A stretch of DNA of 22,878 nucleotides from Deltaproteobacteria bacterium (lineage in GTDB: Bacteria; Desulfobacterota; Desulfobacteria; Desulfobacterales; SURF-15): the NCBI GenBank assembly GCA_024644775.1, contig JAHEHB010000028.1, forward strand, positions 1 to 22,878, written 5' to 3'. Positions within the stretch are counted from its first letter, which is position 1. Every line of letters begins with the position of its first letter. This document shows positions 1-6,500 of the stretch, in pieces. The position numbers and the translations under genes were made by a program. Below the pieces are notes generated by a model. The model was not told where the DNA came from. It saw only the letters and a list, made by a program, of their open reading frames with translations, and did no database searches.

Positions 1-184
1 ATCGGTGGCAACGATAAGGCCATATTGTTTAGACCTGAGCATAGCGACTCTCATTTATATTAAATAGAACTGTTCATCGATTATTTTGAGTGTATTTTTT
101 CTGGAAAAATAGCTTAGACAAATTCCAGCCCAATGCTATTCTTCAAAATAATACAAATAATATCGGACAAATCTGTTGTGAAGT
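1..184. other. Short AT-rich segment downstream of the HDOD-GGDEF gene
   Basis: No coding region, RNA gene or convincing terminator is visible here. The stretch is AT-rich and lies 3' of the minus-strand HDOD-GGDEF gene, whose TAA stop is at 187-185. No GC-rich hairpin followed by a T-run was found on the minus strand. Confidence 0.4.
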
Positions 185-1747
185 TTAATTAGAAATGTGA
201 ATCACAGGAGCCTGTTGGGATGTCTCAGCACTGAAAAGGTTTTTATCACCTTTTTGTTGATTCGATCGAAAAATGCAATATTTGTTTCTGCCAGTCCCTT
301 TTGCCTGATATAGCGCATCATCGGTTTGTTTTATCAGCTCATTCCGTGTAATATCTTGATTCTGTGAAATTGATGCGATACCAAAACTTAACGTGACAGA
401 CAATTTCTGACCTTCATAATCCATTTGCAATTTAGACAATGCTTTTTTTAATCTTTCCGCTAAAACAATCGCACCTTCAAGGGGCGTCTCCGGTAGGATA
501 ATCCCAAATTCTTCACCTCCATATCTTGCAACCACATCGCATGTTCGTACACCGTCTTTTAGACATTTTGCAACTACCTTCAGCGCATAATCACCGGCTA
601 AATGCCCGTAGGTATCATTCACCCGCTTAAAATAGTCGATATCTGCGAAAATCAGTGTAAGCGGGTGTTTGTACCGTTTCGCCCTGGAAAGCTCAGTTTC
701 TAAAACTTCGGTAAATTGTTGATGATTGATCAACCCAGTGAGACCATCATGAGCTGCCAATTCCCTAAACTTTGTGGCATCTCTTTGCTGTTCAATGAAT
801 TGGCGGAGAAAATCATCGGACAAATTAATGAGCTCCGTTCTTGCCTCTTCGATAATTTTAGAATAATCCGTTTCTTGGGAACCCTTAATATCAAACAGCG
901 GAAACACATCGGCAGTCTGTTTCTGTAATTGAAGCACGATATCCTCGATATCGTACTTTCCGGAAAATCCATGTTTATCGGTGTAATGCTCGATTAATCC
1001 AAGATAAAGTGTTTTATTTGGAAGATTTACAAAGTCTGTGAATGCTGATGCTAAATGAAGAAATTTTGTATAAAGTTCGATTTCAGGGTTATCTTTGTTG
1101 GTTAGTTGGTCTGGAGAATGATGGTACCGGATGGGGACAGTAAAAATCTCTGAAAAACCCCATTTATGTGTCAAATATTCGCCGATTTCCCCGTGGTCAA
1201 AACCAAGGATTTGGTTCTCGGCTTTATGAGAAGCACACTGTGTCTCTCTCATTTCTTCCAAAATTAGGTTGTATTTTTGGGGCATACACTGCACGATGGC
1301 TAAAGTCCCAATGTCTTGCAGAAGTCCTATAAAAAAAGCATCTTCTGCAGCATTCGGACAAATACTTTTTGCAAGCAGCTTGGATGTGACCGCCCCTGTC
1401 AAAGAGTTCTTCCAAAAAGCGGAATAATCAAAGGAATTTTTGTTACCGTTGTGAAATGCTTTAACAAGAGAAAAACTCAAGGCTAAATTTTTGACCGCAT
1501 TAATTCCCAACATACTGACAGCCCGAGGGACCGTCGTGATTTTTGAGGGCAGTCCGTAAAACGGAGAATTTACTGTTTTTAGTACCTCAGCGCTTAAGGG
1601 CGGATCTGAGGAGATGATATCGGCGATCTCATTTATGTTTGAATGTTCTTTTTTTACCGCCTCCAGTATTTTTACAGCGATCCCCGGCAAGGTCGGTAAC
1701 TTGCCCATACCCATCAAAGCTTCTTTGATTCTGTCGGATTTATCCAT
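185..1747 (-). CDS. HDOD-GGDEF protein, probable diguanylate cyclase
   Basis: A 520-residue cytoplasmic signalling protein with no membrane segment. Residues about 10-210 match the HDOD domain, an HD-related fold common in bacterial signal transduction; the usual HD pair reads QD here (GLLQDIG, 141-147), as expected for HDOD rather than a catalytic HD phosphohydrolase. A linker of roughly 120 residues, likely helical, follows. A GGDEF domain runs from about 334 (DGLTGL) to 495. Its active-site motif is GGEEF (410-414), which is catalytically competent in this family. RTCD (401-404), five residues before GGEEF, is the RxxD product-inhibition site. The expected activity is therefore synthesis of cyclic di-GMP from GTP with feedback control (established for the family). 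AGGAG lies about 15 bases before the ATG, rather far. The gene stands alone, 385 bp from the transporter gene upstream. No c-di-GMP riboswitch is apparent. What the HDOD domain senses is unknown. Confidence 0.93.
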   Translation of the reverse strand: MDKSDRIKEALMGMGKLPTLPGIAVKILEAVKKEHSNINEIADIISSDPPLSAEVLKTVNSPFYGLPSKITTVPRAVSMLGINAVKNLALSFSLVKAFHNGNKNSFDYSAFWKNSLTGAVTSKLLAKSICPNAAEDAFFIGLLQDIGTLAIVQCMPQKYNLILEEMRETQCASHKAENQILGFDHGEIGEYLTHKWGFSEIFTVPIRYHHSPDQLTNKDNPEIELYTKFLHLASAFTDFVNLPNKTLYLGLIEHYTDKHGFSGKYDIEDIVLQLQKQTADVFPLFDIKGSQETDYSKIIEEARTELINLSDDFLRQFIEQQRDATKFRELAAHDGLTGLINHQQFTEVLETELSRAKRYKHPLTLIFADIDYFKRVNDTYGHLAGDYALKVVAKCLKDGVRTCDVVARYGGEEFGIILPETPLEGAIVLAERLKKALSKLQMDYEGQKLSVTLSFGIASISQNQDITRNELIKQTDDALYQAKGTGRNKYCIFRSNQQKGDKNLFSAETSQQAPVIHISN

Positions 1748-2132
1748 TATTTGTTTATTTTACTCCTTTGATATTCACTTGAGTCTTTTTTCAAACTTCA
1801 TATTTATATCGGAGTTGCACATTAAACACTTAAGTAATCTTGACAACTATAAAGTTACCTGGATATCCATAAAAGCCAAGTTAGATTTAATCAGCCCGCA
1901 AGCGGGCGAGTCTTGAAATCGTCAATTTGGACTTTCTGGACAACAAGAAAAAGTTATTATTAGAAGTAAGTCTTTATGGAGGGGAGGTAAGAAAATGAAC
2001 GCAGACAAGACGATTAAGATACTGCATTTTCTTATTGCGACACGATTATGGTAGATTTTGCTGATATCGAGAAAAGGAGAATGGAAAATTCCCGATGTGC
2101 GAAGCGGAAGCCACGAATCGTTTCCCGGAACC
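1748..2132. other. Intergenic region before the HDOD-GGDEF gene
   Basis: A 385-bp spacer between the last ABC permease gene and the HDOD-GGDEF gene. It holds a compact GC-rich palindrome (GCCCGC AA GCGGGC, 1894-1907) without a clear T-run on either strand, so it is only a weak terminator candidate. It also holds a 19-codon plus-strand reading frame with a strong ribosome binding site (1995-2054, listed separately). A promoter for the HDOD-GGDEF gene must lie here, but no good pair of -35/-10 boxes was found. Confidence 0.4.
1995..2054 (+). CDS. Possible 19-residue peptide or truncated gene start
   Basis: The only plus-strand start in the window with a near-ideal Shine-Dalgarno: GGAGGGGAGGT ends about seven bases before an ATG. 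The frame encodes 19 residues (begins MNADKTIKIL, ends TRLW) and stops at TAG. It converges on the end of the carbohydrate permease gene, which is on the other strand. It could be the surviving 5' end of a deleted gene, a small peptide, or chance. No family is recognised; confidence rests only on the ribosome binding site. Confidence 0.2.
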   Translation: MNADKTIKILHFLIATRLW

Positions 2133-2987
2133 CTATCCTTTTACCGCACCTGCTGTCATTCCCGACACGTAGTAATCCAGAAAAAATACATAGAAAATGA
2201 CAATGGGAAGAGAGCCGACAAACGCCCCGGCCATGATCTCGCCCCAGTGGAATATATCTCCGCGGATCAATTCTGTTACCACTCCGGGTGAAACGACCTT
2301 CTGGGTGCTGGCTGAAATAAAGGAATACGCATATATAAACTCGTTCCAGGCCAGGGTGAATGCAAAGAGGACGGCACAAACAATCCCCGGTATGGAAATC
2401 GGTAAAACGATTCGAATAAGCACACCGATCCTAGAACACCCATCCACCATGGCACATTCCTCGATCTCCTTGGGGATGGTGCGGAAGTAACCCATAAGCA
2501 GCCAGGTCGAAAAAGGGATGAGAAAGGTGGGATACGTAATGACAAGGGACCAGATGGTATCTGAAAGCCCCAACCGGGTCATGATCATGTAGAGGGGTAC
2601 AAAGAGAAGGGTGGGAGGAATCAGGTACGTAACAAAAATGGCGATGCCGAATGTGGCGGCCCCGCGGAATCGAAGCCTCGCAACAGCGTAAGCGGCAATA
2701 ATACTGATGGGAAGGGAAATGCCTGTGGAGAGAAAGGAAACTATAATGGAATTGACGAGCCATACGGGGAATTGGGTTTTGGTGAAAATGTAGACATAAT
2801 GGCTGAAGGTCGGCGGCTGATTAAATATAAAAGGTACCGCTGAAAGGTCGTACATTTCGGCATCCATTCGAAAGGAGGTTAGAAACATAAAGTAGATGGG
2901 AAAAAGAGCAAAGATAATAAAGGGAACCAGAGACCCATAGCCGAGTACCAGGTGTCTTGTCAAACCGCCTTTTCTCACTTTTGCCAT
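2133..2987 (-). CDS. Carbohydrate ABC transporter permease, MalG type (CUT1)
   Basis: A 284-residue inner-membrane permease with about six hydrophobic segments, starting with one near residues 17-37. The cytoplasmic EAA loop is clear at about 176-196 (EECAMVDG followed by VLIRIVLP), the site that docks the transporter ATPase. Length and motif position fit the MalG/UgpE/LacG group that imports sugars or glycerol-phosphate compounds. The start lies six bases after the stop of the partner MalF-type permease, so the two are co-transcribed and probably translationally coupled. The substrate cannot be read from the permease. No ATPase for this transporter is encoded in the window; CUT1 systems often share one ATPase (MsmX/MalK type) encoded elsewhere. 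Confidence 0.93.
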   Translation of the reverse strand: MAKVRKGGLTRHLVLGYGSLVPFIIFALFPIYFMFLTSFRMDAEMYDLSAVPFIFNQPPTFSHYVYIFTKTQFPVWLVNSIIVSFLSTGISLPISIIAAYAVARLRFRGAATFGIAIFVTYLIPPTLLFVPLYMIMTRLGLSDTIWSLVITYPTFLIPFSTWLLMGYFRTIPKEIEECAMVDGCSRIGVLIRIVLPISIPGIVCAVLFAFTLAWNEFIYAYSFISASTQKVVSPGVVTELIRGDIFHWGEIMAGAFVGSLPIVIFYVFFLDYYVSGMTAGAVKG

Positions 2988-2993
2988 AGTCGT

Positions 2994-3950
2994 CTAATCC
3001 TTTCTGATATAACGGAGTTGCAGCAATACCACGGTAACAAGGATGGGGAACATAAATAGCGACACCGCAGCCCCTTTACCTAACTGCAAATTTGTAAATG
3101 CAAAAAGGTTGGTGAGCGTTCCGAACAGATGGGTGGAATTCATGGGACCGCCTCCGGTTAGAACAAAGATGATATTAAATTCGGCAAAGGTAAAGACGGT
3201 TGAAAAAAGCAGCACCACAGCCATTACCGGCCTTAACATGGGTAATGTGATATGCCAGAATTTCGACAAGGCGCCTGCGCCATCCACTTCAGCCGCTTCA
3301 TAGTATTCGCTTGAAATGGAAACGAGGCCTGCCAGGATCGTGATGGCAAAAAAGGGCGTTCCCCGCCAGACATTGACAACGATGCAGGAAATCATGGCAA
3401 GACCCGGCTCTCCCAACCAGTTGATCTCAAGGGGTCTGAGCCCTATCTTTATCATCAGCTTTGCGATTTCAATGGGTGCGAATCCAAACCATTTTAGAAA
3501 CTGGAGTTTCAAAAACCAGTTGATGGTCCAGGTTAAGACGCTGAAAAGAGAATCGTACATCCACAGCCAACCCAGAGTTGAAAGGGCCGTGGGAACTACC
3601 CAGGGTAGAAGAACCGAACCGCGTATCAGTCGTTTGAATTTCAAATTCTCATTCAGAAGAAGGGCGAGTGATATACCTAATACCATTTTGAAAAATATCG
3701 CGGAAATTGTAAAAACAAGGGAGTTTTTGACTGTTTGGATGAAGATTTCGTCTGTAAACAGCTCCCGATAGTTTTTAAGTCCTGCAAACTTTGAAGGCAT
3801 CCCGATTACCGCATCGGAAAACGCAAGGTAGATGGCACGACAGAACGGGTAGCCCACAAGCAGCAACAGCCAAAGCAGGGCTGGCGCAATAAGTAGATAT
3901 CCCAGGCTCGCTTCCTTTCTAAAGGTACTCAATCCTACCCGTGCTTTCAT
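2994..3950 (-). CDS. Carbohydrate ABC transporter permease, MalF/UgpA type (CUT1)
   Basis: A 318-residue inner-membrane permease. The first membrane segment is at about 16-40, and a typical CUT1 periplasmic stretch (about 41-70) precedes the second. The EAA loop is at about 216-237 (YYEAAEVDGAGALSKFWHI, then TLP), an excellent match to the ATPase-docking consensus. It pairs with the MalG-type permease six bases downstream to form the transmembrane pore. The binding-protein gene lies 94 bp upstream, with a strong stem-loop in the gap that may lower permease expression relative to the binding protein. Substrate is inferred only from context (sugar kinase, SIS and oxidoreductase genes nearby). 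Confidence 0.93.
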   Translation of the reverse strand: MKARVGLSTFRKEASLGYLLIAPALLWLLLLVGYPFCRAIYLAFSDAVIGMPSKFAGLKNYRELFTDEIFIQTVKNSLVFTISAIFFKMVLGISLALLLNENLKFKRLIRGSVLLPWVVPTALSTLGWLWMYDSLFSVLTWTINWFLKLQFLKWFGFAPIEIAKLMIKIGLRPLEINWLGEPGLAMISCIVVNVWRGTPFFAITILAGLVSISSEYYEAAEVDGAGALSKFWHITLPMLRPVMAVVLLFSTVFTFAEFNIIFVLTGGGPMNSTHLFGTLTNLFAFTNLQLGKGAAVSLFMFPILVTVVLLQLRYIRKD

Positions 3951-4004
3951 TCATCCGCCCTGTTTTTCGAGTCTGGTTGTACATATTTTGAGATGAAATA
4001 ACAG

Positions 4005-4032
4005 TGCGGCCCTCCTTGTGGGGAGGGCCGCA
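4005..4032 (-). terminator. GC-rich stem-loop between binding-protein and permease genes
   Basis: A perfect 11-bp stem (TGCGGCCCTCC paired with GGAGGGCCGCA) with a six-base loop, placed 13 bases after the binding-protein stop. On the minus strand it is followed by TGTTATTTC, a poor U-run. It therefore looks more like a partial terminator or 3'-end stabiliser than a full stop. Such structures downstream of binding-protein genes are known to raise binding-protein levels over permease levels. Confidence 0.6.
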
Positions 4033-4044
4033 TTTGATATAAAC

Positions 4045-5373
4045 CTACACCGTCTCCTTGACGATTTTAACTGTTTCCTTTTCAGCCCACTGAGTCACAC
4101 TTGCCGGAGACTCTCCCTCGATACATCGATGCACCATCTGGGCCAGCATATACCGCTCGTTGAAGGCGGCAACGTACTGCGTCGGGTTACCCGGCCACCC
4201 CTGGGAGCGGGTAAACGGGCCCTCTGCCGGCAGTAAGGAGATGGCCGGTTGCTCCGTCCAGAGGTCCTTTGTCATTTCCGTGACTTTTTCCGTTGTCGGC
4301 ATGACATACCCGGTTACAGACCTCACCCACCGGGAATAGGTCTCCGGTTGATAGAAGTAGCGGAGGAAGTCCTTGGCCAATTCCTGGTTTTTTGAGAATT
4401 TGGTGATGGCCCAGCCGTGGTTAAAGGTGGCGCTGTAGTGTCCTGCCGGTCCTGATAGAGAGGGAAAGTGTTGAATATACTTTGCAACGGGCATTTTCTT
4501 GTCGTTGGCTACAAACCAGATGCTAATGGGATTAATGACCCATGAACCCTTCCCGGAAAGCAGGAATCGGTTGTTACCGGCATCATCCCATGTGAGGACT
4601 TCCGGTGTCATGCAATCCTTGTATAGCTGGACGGCAAATTCAAGCCAGGTGCGTGTCTCTGGAGAGTTAATGGCAACGGTTTTGCTGTCCTTATCAAAGA
4701 CCTTTCCCCCAAAGCACCAGAGGCAGCTCCACCAATTGTTATTCCCGTCGGTTGATTTCTGACTGAGTGGAATACCGATGGGATGTCCAAGGGTTTTCAG
4801 GATTTTTCCGCGCTCGAGCAGTTCATTCCACGTTTTGGGCGGTTTGAGGCCCGCGTCGTCCCAGTGTTTGATATTTACGTTCTGCGGCATGGCGAAAAAG
4901 TAATACGGGGCGACTTTCCAGTGTCCCTCGATGAAGTGGCATGACCTGGGTCCATCAAAGAATTTCTGCGCTTTATCGATGGGGTCGAGCACATCATCCA
5001 AATCGATGATGCTGCGGCGGTGCAAAAAGCCATAGGCCTCCCAGATGTTCCAGAGATCATGTCCGGTTTTGGCCTGTGCTTCGGCAGCCACCTTGGGTGG
5101 CACCTGAGATACATGTATTGTATCGAACCGGGTTTCACAACCGGCCTGTTTGCCGAACTCTTTCATAATATCGGCAAACATTACATCGCCGGGAGGTACA
5201 AAGAGACTTAAGGCCAAAGAAGTTAATGTACGTTTTTGTGCGAAAGCCGGTGCCTTGCCGTCCAAAAACCAGGCGCCTGTTGTCGCCCCGACTGCTGCAC
5301 CGGTGGTGGTTTTAATAAACTCTCTTCGGGACAGTTTTTTTGTTTTCGATTTTTTGATGCCATTTTCAGCCAT
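4045..5373 (-). CDS. Carbohydrate ABC transporter substrate-binding protein (family 1), Tat-exported
   Basis: A 442-residue extracellular solute-binding protein. The N-terminus has a twin-arginine signal: SRREFIK at 15-21, a hydrophobic glycine/alanine stretch to about 35, and a likely cleavage site after APAFA (45). This implies folding before export through the Tat system. The mature part resembles family 1 (MalE/UgpB-like) sugar-binding proteins in length, in the proline/tryptophan-rich segment around 175-185 (PPKTWNELLERGKIL) and in its place before two CUT1 permeases. AAAGGAG lies six to seven bases before the ATG. A 348-bp spacer with a possible own promoter separates it from the SIS gene upstream. 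The ligand is unknown; neighbours suggest a sugar or sugar derivative. Confidence 0.92.
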   Translation of the reverse strand: MAENGIKKSKTKKLSRREFIKTTTGAAVGATTGAWFLDGKAPAFAQKRTLTSLALSLFVPPGDVMFADIMKEFGKQAGCETRFDTIHVSQVPPKVAAEAQAKTGHDLWNIWEAYGFLHRRSIIDLDDVLDPIDKAQKFFDGPRSCHFIEGHWKVAPYYFFAMPQNVNIKHWDDAGLKPPKTWNELLERGKILKTLGHPIGIPLSQKSTDGNNNWWSCLWCFGGKVFDKDSKTVAINSPETRTWLEFAVQLYKDCMTPEVLTWDDAGNNRFLLSGKGSWVINPISIWFVANDKKMPVAKYIQHFPSLSGPAGHYSATFNHGWAITKFSKNQELAKDFLRYFYQPETYSRWVRSVTGYVMPTTEKVTEMTKDLWTEQPAISLLPAEGPFTRSQGWPGNPTQYVAAFNERYMLAQMVHRCIEGESPASVTQWAEKETVKIVKETV

Positions 5374-5631
5374 GTTTCGCTCCTTTCTTCCGTTTGTATG
5401 GATACACTCGGCTTCGATTCCATTTTAGCAAGAATTCCAAGCCCTGATTTGCCTTTGATTAACGCGATGTGAAACCGGCATGTGTAATCAAAGACAATCG
5501 CCCATGACATTGTTTTTTGGTCTAACGCCTCAAATAAACTAAAGATCTAACAGAAGAATCCCAAAAAAACCGAGTTACCGAAATCTTTGCGTTTTCGGTG
5601 ATGAAAAACAGCCGGAAACTTTATTACGGTG

Positions 5632-5644
5632 ATCAAAATTTGAT
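5632..5644. promoter_or_regulatory. Palindrome, possible operator
   Basis: ATCAAA A TTTGAT is a perfect 6-bp inverted repeat around one central base. It would lie about 12-25 bases after the predicted transcription start of the binding-protein gene, a usual place for a repressor site. No regulator gene is present in the window to pair with it, and in AT-rich DNA such a palindrome can arise by chance. Confidence 0.25.
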
Positions 5645-5664
5645 TAGTATGCCACTTAAATTAA

Positions 5665-5694
5665 ATAATTATTTTTTTTTATGGGTGATGTCAA
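5665..5694 (-). promoter_or_regulatory. Possible sigma-70 promoter for the carbohydrate transporter genes
   Basis: On the minus strand a consensus -35 box TTGACA (5694-5689) is followed by an 18-base spacer with a nine-A tract and AATTAT (5670-5665) as the -10 box (four of six matches). It lies directly after the SIS gene and reads toward the binding protein and the two permeases. The -35 box is perfect; the -10 box is weak. Confidence 0.35.
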
Positions 5695-5721
5695 GTTGAA
5701 TATTGAAATTCAATGTTCCTG

Positions 5722-6489
5722 CTACATCAGATGTTTTACAAGTGGAATGTATTTATCGATTAACAGTTTGTTGGCTTCATCTCCTCCGGGTAAATTACCA
5801 CTCATCAACAATGGCGGTTCGATGCCCATGGATAAAACCGCTTTTGCGGTTTCGATCATCAACAGGTTGATTGTAAACACATTACAAAATGTTGATGTGG
5901 GCCCTGTTTTTTTCACGGTTCCCTCGAGCTCCACAATGGTATCGCCATAGGGAAGATGGTTGTTTAGAAAATAATCCACTTCCTGATAAAGGTTCTTTCC
6001 GGAAGGATGGCGGGCGGGATGATCCTTCGGGAGTACATCTGCGTAAGATCTGGAGGTCAAGCCTATTGTTGTCATTTGCCGTTTTTCGGCCTCTTCAACA
6101 ATATCGATACACATGGAATTTACGCCGTAGGCATTGGCGATTATGATGATTTCGCCGGGTTTCTTACCCACGCGGTATGCGTCCAATACCTTGATACCAT
6201 ATCCGGGTGTTCTCTCAACAATCATCGACCGCGCGCCGCCATGAATGAGGTTGGTACCCGGATCCAGAATCGCATTCATACAGGCAAATCCGCCGGCCCG
6301 CCAAAAGACCTCTTCAACCGCCATATTCGAATGTCCCCCCGGACCGATGATGTGTATCGTTTCCTCTCTGGCAATGACTTCAGCGATTTTCCCGGCCGCA
6401 CGTTGTATCGTTTCGATTTCTCCTGAAATTTTATTGAAGATGTCGATGATCGTGTTCCGGTAGAATGTCAGTTCCTTGTTTTCTCCCAT
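5722..6489 (-). CDS. SIS-domain phosphosugar-binding protein (UPF0309-like)
   Basis: A 255-residue cytoplasmic protein of the SIS fold, which binds phosphorylated sugars in isomerases and regulators. The phosphosugar-binding loop is at about 46-67 (IIGPGGHSNMAVEEVFWRAGG). Features of the uncharacterised UPF0309-like branch are visible: RHPSGKNLY (160-168), PTSTFCNVF (197-205) and a C-terminal GIEPPLLMSGN (222-232). There is no helix-turn-helix, so it is unlikely to be an RpiR-type repressor; an isomerase or sugar-phosphate-binding role is more likely. The start follows AGGAGG with six-base spacing, 11 bases after the nucleotidyltransferase-kinase stop, so the two are almost certainly co-transcribed. 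Substrate unknown. Confidence 0.88.
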   Translation of the reverse strand: MGENKELTFYRNTIIDIFNKISGEIETIQRAAGKIAEVIAREETIHIIGPGGHSNMAVEEVFWRAGGFACMNAILDPGTNLIHGGARSMIVERTPGYGIKVLDAYRVGKKPGEIIIIANAYGVNSMCIDIVEEAEKRQMTTIGLTSRSYADVLPKDHPARHPSGKNLYQEVDYFLNNHLPYGDTIVELEGTVKKTGPTSTFCNVFTINLLMIETAKAVLSMGIEPPLLMSGNLPGGDEANKLLIDKYIPLVKHLM

Positions 6490-6500
6490 TATTTCCTCCT

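Larger units (their letters stand above)
5374..5721. other. Intergenic regulatory region before the binding-protein gene
   Basis: A 348-bp AT-rich spacer. Read on the minus strand it contains a possible sigma-70 promoter (5694-5665), a short palindrome just downstream (5632-5644), and a 7-bp stem ACCGAAA/TTTCGGT (5577-5599) followed after seven bases by T7 (5569-5563). The last could be a weak terminator or attenuator, since an alternative five-bp pairing ACCGA/TCGGT would sit directly against the T-run. No coding sequence is supported. If the promoter is real, the binding-protein mRNA has a leader of nearly 300 bases. Confidence 0.4.

Noticed and set aside
185..1747. HDOD-GGDEF protein as a degenerate, inactive cyclase
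   Set aside because: GGEEF is a functional form of the active site and the RxxD inhibition site is intact; loss of the HD histidine is normal for HDOD domains.
1748..2132. Possible c-di-GMP riboswitch before the HDOD-GGDEF gene
   Set aside because: Reading the minus strand, I could not find the conserved GEMM core motifs or a GNRA-capped paired stem; nothing beyond a small GC palindrome.
2081..2200. Plus-strand frame starting ATGGAAAATTCC after AAAAGGAGA
   Set aside because: It runs antisense into the permease gene, is about 40 codons long, and its composition looks like the reverse of coding sequence.
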